Positions 57,263 to 64,000 of a DNA stretch of 64,000 nucleotides are shown piece by piece (the stretch's first letter is position 1; each line of letters starts with the position of its first letter). The position numbers and the translations under genes are program-made. The notes under the pieces are model-generated. The model saw only the letters and a list, made by a program, of their open reading frames with translations. It did no database searches and had not been told where the DNA came from. Where the stretch lies: contig NZ_CANLZX010000005.1 in assembly GCF_947495675.1 (NCBI RefSeq), forward strand, positions 148,854 through 212,853, read 5' to 3'. This stretch comes from an uncultured Algibacter sp. (GTDB lineage Bacteria > Bacteroidota > Bacteroidia > Flavobacteriales > Flavobacteriaceae).

Positions 57263-59023
57263 TTATTTTATTATTGGTAATTCTAAAAAAGATATGTTTG
57301 TTTTATTCCTGTAAATACTCAAAGTTGGTATTCCTTCGGTCGGAACCTTATCAAATGTATCTTTATCTGCTCCAGCAATTGCAATTCTGATAGCATGTCC
57401 TTTCTTGATGAGAATGGATGTAGGATGTAATTTAAAGCTCACTTCTTCAATTTTATTAATAGGCATAGGTAATGCATCTGATTTTCTGAATGAATGATAT
57501 GGTATCTTATCAAACATATCATTTTTAGTTAATTTTCGATGTTTAAGCAAAAGCCCTCCTTCTGTAATGTATGTGCTTTTTCCATTTAAATCTACATCTT
57601 CTAAATAGACAAAAATGGCTCCTTCTTTGTGTGTAGACGACAGACTGAGAGAAATTACAGCTGTTCCTGTAATTTGAAGAGACTCTTTAAGAGGTGCGGT
57701 TGTATACGTTAGCATTAAAGAATCGGCAGCATTGCGATTATCAAGATTAAGAACGGGTTTTCCCATTTGCGTGGTCCATCTATTGTTTGTGCCAGTACTT
57801 ACCGAAAAGTCAACTAGATATTTATCCATACCCTGAGGTTCATTAGGTTCTGAATTATCTAATTTTCCGTTGGCATCTAAATAATATTTTATGCTTTCTT
57901 GTCCCTTTGGCGGCCAAATATCAGATTGTTTAAATGATTCTTCTCCAAAATTATAGTACTTAATGGCAGGCCAATGCTCAACCCCTTTGTCTTTCCCCTT
58001 TATGTACTGGTCAAAGAAGTCTAGTTGTAGTTTAAGCTGCTCCATCACCGATGGTGTAGGGGCAACAATACTGTTAGAAACAACAAATGGACTGGCATGA
58101 GAACCACCACCATGAGAAGTTGGCATCATGACAACTTTCTGCGGATTATCAAAATGTTGCAATCTTAATAAAGTACCTTCAGCTGTTCCGGCATCAAGCC
58201 AACTTGTAAGAACAAGCATGGGTACATTTGATTCCGAAATTTCCTTTTTCCAATGCAAGGGGTCAAGTTCTTCGAATTTGAAATCCCCTAATTTGTTATC
58301 CTTGTAAGGTGCTGCTGTTAGGGCTTCTAAAACAATTGGGTTGTTTTCATGTTCTTTTATTGCATCTATTGGAAAATCTTCACCGACACGCCTTATACTG
58401 GCACCCAGATTTTCTACGGAATTTTGGTCTAACCAATCAACATATTGACTCCATACCGCTATAAAACTTGTAGCGATCATTCCATAAGGCCGCGAAGGAC
58501 TTTCATATACGTCAAAATCTGACCATCCAGGAATGACTGCTTTAATGGCTGGGTGTTGGGTAGCACATAAAAGCTCTGCCGTTGTCCCAGAGTAAGAGGT
58601 GCCATAGGCTCCTACTTTACCATCAGACCAAGGTTGGTTTACAACCCAATCAACAATGTACCAAGCATCTTTCACTTCTGTAGGCGAGTATTCTCCTAGG
58701 CGAACTCCATATGAAGCACCTGTTCCCCTCACATCAACTTTTGCTAGGATGTAATCATGGTTAAGAAAATACTCATCTCGTTTTTTGAGTGAAGGAATTG
58801 GCTTAGCTGTTTTCGGGTCTTCTTTGCCTCTCCAATATCGAGTAAACTCAAACAGTACTGGAAGTTTTTTATTTTTATAATTTTCTGGGAAGTAAACATC
58901 TACAGCCAACTTGGTTCCATTGACAGCAGGTATGTAATAAGATTCAACGTTAATAGTTTGCGAGAAACCGAATTGATAGGTTAAAAGAAAAAAGATTATA
59001 ATTAAAAATTTTTTAGCTGTCAT
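57263..59023 (-). CDS. CocE/NonD-type hydrolase (X-Pro dipeptidyl-peptidase S15 family), secreted
   Basis: 586 residues with a signal peptide (FLLTYQFGFSQ). The alpha/beta-hydrolase domain has DVRGTGASYG, a nucleophile in GAYGTSYSGTTAEL and later catalytic Asp and His regions (LTSWLDAGTAEG, PTSHGGGSHAS). A C-terminal beta-sandwich domain (from about LVDFSVSTG, with ISLSLSSTHKEGAIFVYLED) is typical of the family, which includes cocaine esterase and acylases. Substrate unknown. A single gene between repeats A and B. Confidence 0.9.
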   Translation of the reverse strand: MTAKKFLIIIFFLLTYQFGFSQTINVESYYIPAVNGTKLAVDVYFPENYKNKKLPVLFEFTRYWRGKEDPKTAKPIPSLKKRDEYFLNHDYILAKVDVRGTGASYGVRLGEYSPTEVKDAWYIVDWVVNQPWSDGKVGAYGTSYSGTTAELLCATQHPAIKAVIPGWSDFDVYESPSRPYGMIATSFIAVWSQYVDWLDQNSVENLGASIRRVGEDFPIDAIKEHENNPIVLEALTAAPYKDNKLGDFKFEELDPLHWKKEISESNVPMLVLTSWLDAGTAEGTLLRLQHFDNPQKVVMMPTSHGGGSHASPFVVSNSIVAPTPSVMEQLKLQLDFFDQYIKGKDKGVEHWPAIKYYNFGEESFKQSDIWPPKGQESIKYYLDANGKLDNSEPNEPQGMDKYLVDFSVSTGTNNRWTTQMGKPVLNLDNRNAADSLMLTYTTAPLKESLQITGTAVISLSLSSTHKEGAIFVYLEDVDLNGKSTYITEGGLLLKHRKLTKNDMFDKIPYHSFRKSDALPMPINKIEEVSFKLHPTSILIKKGHAIRIAIAGADKDTFDKVPTEGIPTLSIYRNKTNISFLELPIIK

Positions 59024-59042
59024 TTTCTAGTTGGGTTAATAA

Positions 59043-59165
59043 TTGCATAATGGTTTTGTTTATGATACGTTACGTCTCAAGCAACTTTTTTTAGCAAATA
59101 AAAACTGAATAGAATATTCTACAGGTATATAAGTAAGCTATAACTGGTAATGTATTATATGCTTT
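59043..59165 (+). repeat. Cassette repeat B (type 1, decayed)
   Basis: The most diverged copy. TGGTTTTGTTTATGATACGT, AGCAAATAAAAACTGAATAG and a right end TGTATTATATGC match the layout of the other copies, but the central hairpin is lost. The rest of this gap, to 59351, holds no recognisable gene or signal. Confidence 0.6.
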
Positions 59166-59351
59166 TTTACGCACAGTTAAAAATTTCATTTGTTCAATAG
59201 CCCAATCGTTATAAGTTTACCAAGAATAACGTTCAGTCAGGTTTTTATTCTGTATAATTTAAAAATATCAATTTTCGAATTTACATTATCTTAGATTTCT
59301 GCCTTCAAAGCAATCCACAATAATCAACTTCCAATATCGATTAGAGAATAT

Positions 59352-61067
59352 TTAATCAGTTTTTTCATCATCAAAAACTATTTCTCCTCCAATAATTGTC
59401 ATAGCGACCTTAGTTTCTAATATTTCATTTTCTGGAATTGTCATTATGTTTTTGTCAAGAATGGTAAAATCTGCCCATTTTCCAACTTCTATACTTCCTT
59501 TGTCATTTTCTTGAAATGCTGCATAGGCAGCATCCAATGTATAAGATTTGAGTGCTTGATTTCTGGTCATTTTCTGCAGAGGTTCATAACCACCATCAGG
59601 CATGCCTTTTAGAGTTTTTCTCGATACTGACGCATAAAAGCCAGCCATAGGATTAAGGGGTTCTACAGGTGCATCGGTTCCGTTCACAATCTTTGCTCCA
59701 GATTTTAATAAGGTCTGCCATATATAAGCACCTTCTTTAATACGCTTCTCTCCTAGACGATCAATGGCCCAAGGTCTATCTGAAGACATATGAATAGCCT
59801 GCATTGCTAGAATAACATCTAATTCTGCAACCCTAAGAACGTCTGCTGGATCGAAATGTTGGGCATGTTCTATTCTAAATCTCGCATCTTTTGAACTGTT
59901 TGTAGATTGCGTCTTAAAGGTGCTCTCATAAATATCTAAAACCTCACGAGTTGCTCGGTCGCCTATGGAATGTATGCCTACTTGAAAACCGTTTTTATAA
60001 GCATTTTTAACAATTTTATTAATATCCTTTAACGGTGTAACAACATGACCATGTTCTCCGGGAGCATCCGTATACTCCTCCAATAACCAAGCGCCTCTTG
60101 AGCCTAAAGCCCCATCTGCCATTAGTTTAATAGATCTAATGGTTAGTTGATTGTCGTATAAATTCACTTGAATACCTTTCTTAAAAGAATATTTTAGAAG
60201 TTCGGGTTTTGTTCCGCGAAGCATAACATACAACCTTAGTTTAATTAGGTTTTGGGATGCCATTTCTTCAAAAAGGTTTATCATGTAGCCACCTGAACCT
60301 GCATCATGAAATCCGGTGATACCATTTTTAAAGCACTCTTCTAAAGCTAAAGTTACTGCTTCTTTTACATCTTCCTTTGTAGGTTCAGGTAAAAACTTGA
60401 ACACTAAATCTCCTGCAGTTTCATTAAGAATTCCGGTTGGTTCACCATTTAAATCTTTAATTATTTCGCCGCCATCTGGTTGAGGTGTCTTTGAATTAAT
60501 ACCCGCTATATCCATAGCTTTTTGATTTATAATTATGATATGTCCAGAAGCATGTATAAGAATAACAGGATGATCTGGTACAGCAGCAGATAGTAGCTTA
60601 TTTGTGGGAAACCCATTAACTAATGTAGGTTGTGTATCCCACTTATCATGATGCCATCCGTTTGCTAAAATCCATTCTCCTTTCGGCGTGTTTTTTGCTT
60701 TTTCTGCGACTCTTTCAATAGCCTCTTCATAACTCTTAGCCCCGACCAAGTCAACTTCCAATAAATTTACTCCAAGATAATATAAATGGGCATGCCCCTC
60801 TATTAAACCAGGAATCATAGTCTTGCCTTTTAAATCGAAGAGTTGGGTTTTATCCCCTTTTAACTTCATGATATCTTCCTTACTACCTACAGATAGAATT
60901 GAATCGGCTTTTACGGCTACAGCTTCCACCATTGGGCGGTCATCATCCATTGTATAAATCTCTCCGTTAAAATAAATTTGATCTGCTAATGTGCCAAATT
61001 CTATGGTTTGTGCCTTTGAGTTTGCAGTAATAAGTAAAAAGAAAATAATTAATTGCGTTAGTTTCAT
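59352..61067 (-). CDS. YtcJ-type amidohydrolase, secreted
   Basis: 571 residues from the ATG at 61065-61067 (MKLTQLIIFFLLITANSKAQ, a signal peptide). The open frame continues 60 codons upstream through repeat C, which is non-coding. The amidohydrolase 3 family motifs are clear: metal-binding EGHAHLYYLG, FHDAGSGGY, GIHSIGDRATRE, FRIEHAQHFD and NGTDAPVEPLNP. It hydrolyses an amide or related bond of an unknown small molecule in the periplasm. Single gene between repeats B and C. Confidence 0.92.
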   Translation of the reverse strand: MKLTQLIIFFLLITANSKAQTIEFGTLADQIYFNGEIYTMDDDRPMVEAVAVKADSILSVGSKEDIMKLKGDKTQLFDLKGKTMIPGLIEGHAHLYYLGVNLLEVDLVGAKSYEEAIERVAEKAKNTPKGEWILANGWHHDKWDTQPTLVNGFPTNKLLSAAVPDHPVILIHASGHIIIINQKAMDIAGINSKTPQPDGGEIIKDLNGEPTGILNETAGDLVFKFLPEPTKEDVKEAVTLALEECFKNGITGFHDAGSGGYMINLFEEMASQNLIKLRLYVMLRGTKPELLKYSFKKGIQVNLYDNQLTIRSIKLMADGALGSRGAWLLEEYTDAPGEHGHVVTPLKDINKIVKNAYKNGFQVGIHSIGDRATREVLDIYESTFKTQSTNSSKDARFRIEHAQHFDPADVLRVAELDVILAMQAIHMSSDRPWAIDRLGEKRIKEGAYIWQTLLKSGAKIVNGTDAPVEPLNPMAGFYASVSRKTLKGMPDGGYEPLQKMTRNQALKSYTLDAAYAAFQENDKGSIEVGKWADFTILDKNIMTIPENEILETKVAMTIIGGEIVFDDEKTD

Positions 61068-61126
61068 TGTGAGTTTGTTTTGGAGTCCAAGATTATTACA
61101 CTTGTTTAAACGTTTCGTTATAGATA

Positions 61127-61275
61127 TTTCAATTGTACTTAACGTGTTTGTTTTGAATTCGTTGCTTGGTTTAACACGTAATTTAGCAAATAAAATCCGA
61201 ATAGAAAATCTGCGAGGATTTTTTGTAAGCAGGCGAGAACCAGCCATTAATTTTATACGGTGTTGCCAACAGTTA
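61127..61275 (+). repeat. Cassette repeat C (type 1)
   Basis: Shares with E and F the blocks TTCGTTGC, ATTTAGCAAATA, CCGAATAGAAAATC and GCGAGGATTTT, and has the full right half (AAGCAGGCGAGAACCAGC, then TTTATACGGTGTTGCCAAC). Central hairpin 61204-61210 with 61217-61223. Its right end is complementary to the left end of repeat D. Confidence 0.75.
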
Positions 61276-62079
61276 TTTTTTCAGTTCTTCTAATTTTTTA
61301 ATCTCCCAATCTTTATCGTCGTAAAACTTTTTGTTCTTATCGTCCCAATCCGTAAAATTTCCCGAATTCAGGGTTTTATGTTGCTCTAAAATGACTTTTT
61401 TAATTTCTTTTGGCACAATTACTAAAATATCGAACCTAATCAAATTCTCAAGCTGTAAAAGACTTTTGTATGAATTTTTGTCAATTACAGAAGCTGAATT
61501 TAAATCTAAATGTTTCAGATTTTTGATCTTTTCATAAGGTTCTAAACTTTTAAGTCTCAAATTTTTTGGTGCAAAAGTGTCTCCATTTAGTGAAAGTCCA
61601 ATTAGAGAAGTTATTTCTCCGATTTTTTCATAATTCTCAATTTTAAAAGAGTTTTCAATTCTTAAATGAGTCAGTTCAATTTTTGCAATTGGTGAAATGT
61701 CTATCAGCTGAGTAAATCTTTCCAATTCTAACCTTTTGAGTTTAGTCAGTTTTAAAATTGGATTTATGTTAGTTGCTTTTGAACTGTCAATTATTAAGTC
61801 CGTAAGATTTGGTAAGTCACAAAAAATATCAAGAAACTCTTGATTAATCCCACAAGCGATAGAAATCCGCTTTACTTTATCCAAGTTTGGGATTATTTTA
61901 ATCCATTCGTTTTTTACTCGTTCTTTTTCCTTTTTATTCGAAACGTCCCATTGAAAAGACAAACTTCCAATTCGGATGTTTTCAGAGTTTATTTTTGGAT
62001 TGTCATATTGCTGAATATTTTCATATTCATGAATATGTTCAGGTGAGAAAAACTGATGATTTTTATATCTGTCGTTCAT
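61273..62079 (-). CDS. Leucine-rich-repeat-like protein, function unknown
   Basis: 268 residues from the ATG at 62077-62079 (MNDRYKNHQFFSPEHIHEYE). The open frame extends 29 codons upstream through repeat D, giving a false N-terminus (SDFPSENPRTQTRN). Irregular leucine-rich units are visible: LPNLTDLIIDSSKATNINPI, LTKLKRLELERFTQLIDISP, ELTHLRIEN, ITSLIGLSLNGD and IKNLKHLDLNSA. No signal peptide, so cytoplasmic. Probably a protein-binding surface. A lone gene between repeats C and D; its 3' end touches repeat C. Confidence 0.75.
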   Translation of the reverse strand: MNDRYKNHQFFSPEHIHEYENIQQYDNPKINSENIRIGSLSFQWDVSNKKEKERVKNEWIKIIPNLDKVKRISIACGINQEFLDIFCDLPNLTDLIIDSSKATNINPILKLTKLKRLELERFTQLIDISPIAKIELTHLRIENSFKIENYEKIGEITSLIGLSLNGDTFAPKNLRLKSLEPYEKIKNLKHLDLNSASVIDKNSYKSLLQLENLIRFDILVIVPKEIKKVILEQHKTLNSGNFTDWDDKNKKFYDDKDWEIKKLEELKK

Positions 62080-62082
62080 TCT

Positions 62083-62222
62083 AATTGTTGGCAACGGTTT
62101 CGTATAAGAATAGTTGCGTGTTTGCGTGCGAGGATTTTCCGAAGGAAAATCAGATGTAGTAAACACGCAACGCCCTTTGGTTAAACAATAAACCGTAATT
62201 ATTTTTATACATTGTTTTACGC
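62083..62222 (+). repeat. Cassette repeat D (type 2, long hairpin)
   Basis: Starts TTGTTGGCAACGG next to the start codon of the gene on its left. An outer stem GTTGCGTGTTT (62113-62123) with AAACACGCAAC (62161-62171) and an inner stem GATTTTCC (62133-62140) with GGAAAATC (62144-62151) would fold it into a long bulged hairpin. It ends TTTATACATTGTTTTACGC. The last third differs from type 1. Confidence 0.75.
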
Positions 62223-62236
62223 AGGCTTTTTTATAG

Positions 62237-62602
62237 CTATTCCACTAATTTTCTGGCTGTAACAGTATCATATATAATTTTCAGTTTACTAATCTTATTT
62301 TGATTATCGAATTCAATAATGTCAACTACATCAAATTCTACTTTTTGATTATTTTTTAAAGTCCATTTATAGGTAAAATAAAGAGCTAAATTGTTTGAGT
62401 CATTTTCTTCAAAAATTCCTTTTAAGTAAAGCTCAGAATTTGATGTATCACTATTTAATTCACGATAAAATTCATCTGCTTTTTTTATTCCGTATAGTGG
62501 TGAATCAACCATTCCATTTTGATTGAATAATGCAACTACTTGTCCAATATTTCCATTTTCAAGATGAGTTATATATTGCTTTGCTATTTCCTTTTTATTC
62601 AT
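62237..62602 (-). CDS. SnoaL/NTF2-like protein
   Basis: 121 residues. The KQYITHLENGNIGQVVALFN helix, MVDSPLYGIKKADEFYREL, and strands ending in VEFDVVDIIEFDNQNKISKLK are typical of the small cone-shaped SnoaL-like/NTF2-like fold, which covers isomerases, hydrolases and binding proteins. No catalytic residues can be assigned and there is no signal peptide. A lone gene between repeats D and E. Confidence 0.78.
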   Translation of the reverse strand: MNKKEIAKQYITHLENGNIGQVVALFNQNGMVDSPLYGIKKADEFYRELNSDTSNSELYLKGIFEENDSNNLALYFTYKWTLKNNQKVEFDVVDIIEFDNQNKISKLKIIYDTVTARKLVE

Positions 62603-62635
62603 TATTTCATTAATCTTAAAATTTGTTTCTCAGCT

Positions 62636-62775
62636 TGTGTACAAGGTGTTTGTGTATGATTTCGTTGCGTGTTTCAGCAACTAAATTAGCAAATACAAAC
62701 CGAATAGAAAATACGTGAGGATTTTCGTTAGTAGGCTCAGGCCAGGCACTTAGTTTTATACGTTGTTAGCTGCTG
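62636..62775 (+). repeat. Cassette repeat E (type 1)
   Basis: Contains 50 bases (62663-62712) identical to repeat F (63159-63208). Hairpin 62707-62712 with 62721-62726, then a right half ending TTTATACGTTGTTAGC. Lies about 35 bp upstream of the start of the SnoaL-like gene. It accounts for most of the 226-bp gap. Confidence 0.8.
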
Positions 62776-62828
62776 TAATTTGTTTCCAAAGAATCTAGCT
62801 GTTTTCTAAACCATATTCGTTCCTTTGT

Positions 62829-63005
62829 TTATTTCGCTTTTTTATTTTTATTCTGCTCTATTAAAACTGCTCCAATTAAAGACGCTCCAATAACAATTCC
62901 GCTTAAAGCGTCTATAAACTCTCCTCCTTTAAAAACTCCGTATAAAGCAAATAATATTGAAACGATTCCTATTCCTATTATAAAATTTCTTAATGATTTA
63001 CTCAT
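62829..63005 (-). CDS. Small two-helix membrane protein, unknown function
   Basis: 58 residues, read directly from the sequence: MSKSLRNFIIGIGIVSILFA at the start and a Lys-rich end (QNKNKKAK). Two hydrophobic segments, about residues 8-24 and 34-50, are joined by a short loop (FKGGEFIDA). A predicted small inner-membrane protein. It is the only ORF between repeats E and F and has the same orientation as the other cassette genes, which supports it being a gene. Confidence 0.65.
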   Translation of the reverse strand: MSKSLRNFIIGIGIVSILFALYGVFKGGEFIDALSGIVIGASLIGAVLIEQNKNKKAK

Positions 63006-63132
63006 GTTTTATATATTAAAGTTATTTTTTTCAATTCCGTTTGAGTGAGAATTCCACAACATAATTTTTCTATTTTTTTTATAAAACTCAAAATCTTAAC
63101 TACGTTTTTTCGCTTAGAGTACGTTCCGAAAT

Positions 63133-63245
63133 GTATGGCAACGGTTTTGTATTTGATACGTTGCGTGTTTCAGCAACTAAATTAGCAAATACAAACCGAA
63201 TAGAAAATCCGCGAGGGTTTTCGTACGTAATCTCAATACAGCAAT
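63133..63245 (+). repeat. Cassette repeat F (type 1)
   Basis: Begins ATGGCAACGGTTTTGTAT and shares 50 identical bases with E (63159-63208 here). Hairpin 63203-63210 with 63215-63222, including one G-T pair. The right half is diverged and lacks a clear TATAC-GTTG end. The rest of the 357-bp gap (63006-63132 and 63246-63362) shows no other recognisable feature. Confidence 0.78.
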
Positions 63246-63362
63246 TAACTATACATATCTTAAGTATGTAATTCACTAAATTTAATTAATAATCAGAAAG
63301 AAAAAAAGAGAGAATTAAGGTTACTTGTTTTTTAACTCAGTTCTTTGTTGTACACAGTACTT

Positions 63363-63905
63363 TTATTTCCACTTCTCTATTAATTCAGTCACACCTTTTT
63401 TAATTCCAATGTAAAATTCTCCATTTTTAAATTCGGGAATTATTGTTTGGTCAATTACATTTTTACAGATTTCGTCTGTTAAAATCAGTTCAGTTCCAGT
63501 CCCAGTTGCAATTCCGATTTGTCGACAAGGATTGCAGACAACTATTGTCAGTCCGTTATTTTTTTTTGCATCTCCAACTCCCCAATAATTCATTAAATTT
63601 CCAGCGTATTTTTGAATGTCAGAATAAGGTTTTATACTGTCAATTGTTACCACAACTATTTGTCGAGTTGTTTCAATATTATAGTCATAAATAATGTCCG
63701 ACAGTTCTTTCCTTTGTGAAGGACTGAAAATGCTGTCATAATCGTTTATTATTAGACCTTTGCGTTTTGTCTCTCGAAATTTTTCAACTGTTGAGAAATC
63801 AAATTCAGTAGTAGTTTTTTTGATTTCCGTTTCTTGAGCTGTTCCTTTGCAAGTAAGCAAATTTAAAGTCAGAAATAGGATTAATATTTTAGTTCCGATT
63901 TTCAT
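63363..63905 (-). CDS. TPM-domain lipoprotein
   Basis: 180 residues from the ATG at 63903-63905, which opens a lipoprotein signal (ILILFLTLNLLTC). The frame extends 29 codons upstream into repeat G, giving a false start (SNFPSENPGRQTRN) nearly the same as that of the LRR-like gene. The TPM domain (DUF477) is visible: IINDYDSIFSPSQRKELSDI, TRQIVVVTIDSIKPYSDI, YAGNLMNYWGVGDAKKNNGL and ATGTGTELILTDEICKNVID. Relatives include a thylakoid phosphatase and membrane-linked proteins. It is a lone gene between repeats F and G. Confidence 0.87.
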   Translation of the reverse strand: MKIGTKILILFLTLNLLTCKGTAQETEIKKTTTEFDFSTVEKFRETKRKGLIINDYDSIFSPSQRKELSDIIYDYNIETTRQIVVVTIDSIKPYSDIQKYAGNLMNYWGVGDAKKNNGLTIVVCNPCRQIGIATGTGTELILTDEICKNVIDQTIIPEFKNGEFYIGIKKGVTELIEKWK

Positions 63906-63919
63906 TTCACGTATTGTGT

Positions 63920-64000
63920 ACATCGTGTTTGTGTATAGAAAGTTGCGTGTTTGCCTGCCAGGATTTTCCGAAGGAAAATTAGAAGCTAGCAAACAAAGCA
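63920..64000 (+). repeat. Cassette repeat G (type 2, cut by the window end)
   Basis: Left part matches repeat D: AGTTGCGTGTTTGC, inner stem ATTTTCC (63963-63969) with GGAAAAT (63973-63979), and GTTTGC (63949-63954) with GCAAAC (63989-63994) as an outer stem. The copy runs off the end, so the array continues beyond the window. Confidence 0.7.

Noticed and set aside
57104..64000. Cassette repeats as canonical integron attC sites
   Set aside because: The layout fits, but the ends do not give clean RYYYAAC and GTTRRRY cores and no integron integrase is in the window, so I call them attC-like only.

Overview
The window is an AT-rich chromosomal segment of a member of the Bacteroidota, almost certainly a marine-type Flavobacteriaceae. 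Grounds: SusC/SusD proteins, a FecI/FecR/TonB-receptor trio, DUF2911 and DUF6090 families, cysteine-poor L36, almost no Shine-Dalgarno sequences, and several copies of the Bacteroidota -7 promoter element TAnnTTTG. No rRNA, tRNA, CRISPR array, transposase or phage gene was found.

Layout. 1-3266 (minus): start of a SusD-like lipoprotein and a complete SusC-like receptor, i.e. one end of a polysaccharide utilisation locus. 3384-5075 (minus): a BamA-like outer-membrane protein gene interrupted by three in-frame stops. 5180-22519 (plus): a near-continuous superoperon of ribosomal proteins with fusA, secY, infA and rpoA (str, S10, spc and alpha clusters joined; tuf, adk and map absent), with structured gaps after rpsJ, rpsN and rpsK. 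22617-23342: an unknown secreted protein gene wedged between two copies of the same terminator. 23430-29459: carA, eno, gltA and a pair of amidinotransferase-superfamily hydrolases (citrulline/arginine metabolism). 29572-33139: TPR histidine kinase and a GH53 endo-galactanase lipoprotein. 33225-39400: argS, sterol-desaturase-like protein, a sulfite-oxidase-type molybdoenzyme with its cytochrome c, and a divergent membrane protein, the last two units separated by strong palindromes. 39422-45163: TonB receptor, FecR anti-sigma and ECF sigma, divergent from a large acidic lipoprotein with tandem repeats. 45529-56185: housekeeping and conserved genes (ffh, folD, rluF-like, YitT, HerA-like ATPase, queE, DUF202, DUF2911).

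56300-64000: an accessory region unlike the rest. Seven unrelated genes, all on the minus strand, are each preceded by a diverged copy of the same roughly 110-155 bp structured repeat (seven copies, the last cut by the window edge). The layout is that of a gene-cassette array with integron-like organisation, but the repeats lack the canonical attC core sites and no integrase is in view. Paired changes in the central hairpin of the repeats argue that the folded form matters. Translation of the repeats produces false N-terminal extensions on three genes. This array is the most interesting part of the window; next come the terminator duplication around 22617-23342, the interrupted BamA-like gene and the palindromic operators at 37676-37867.
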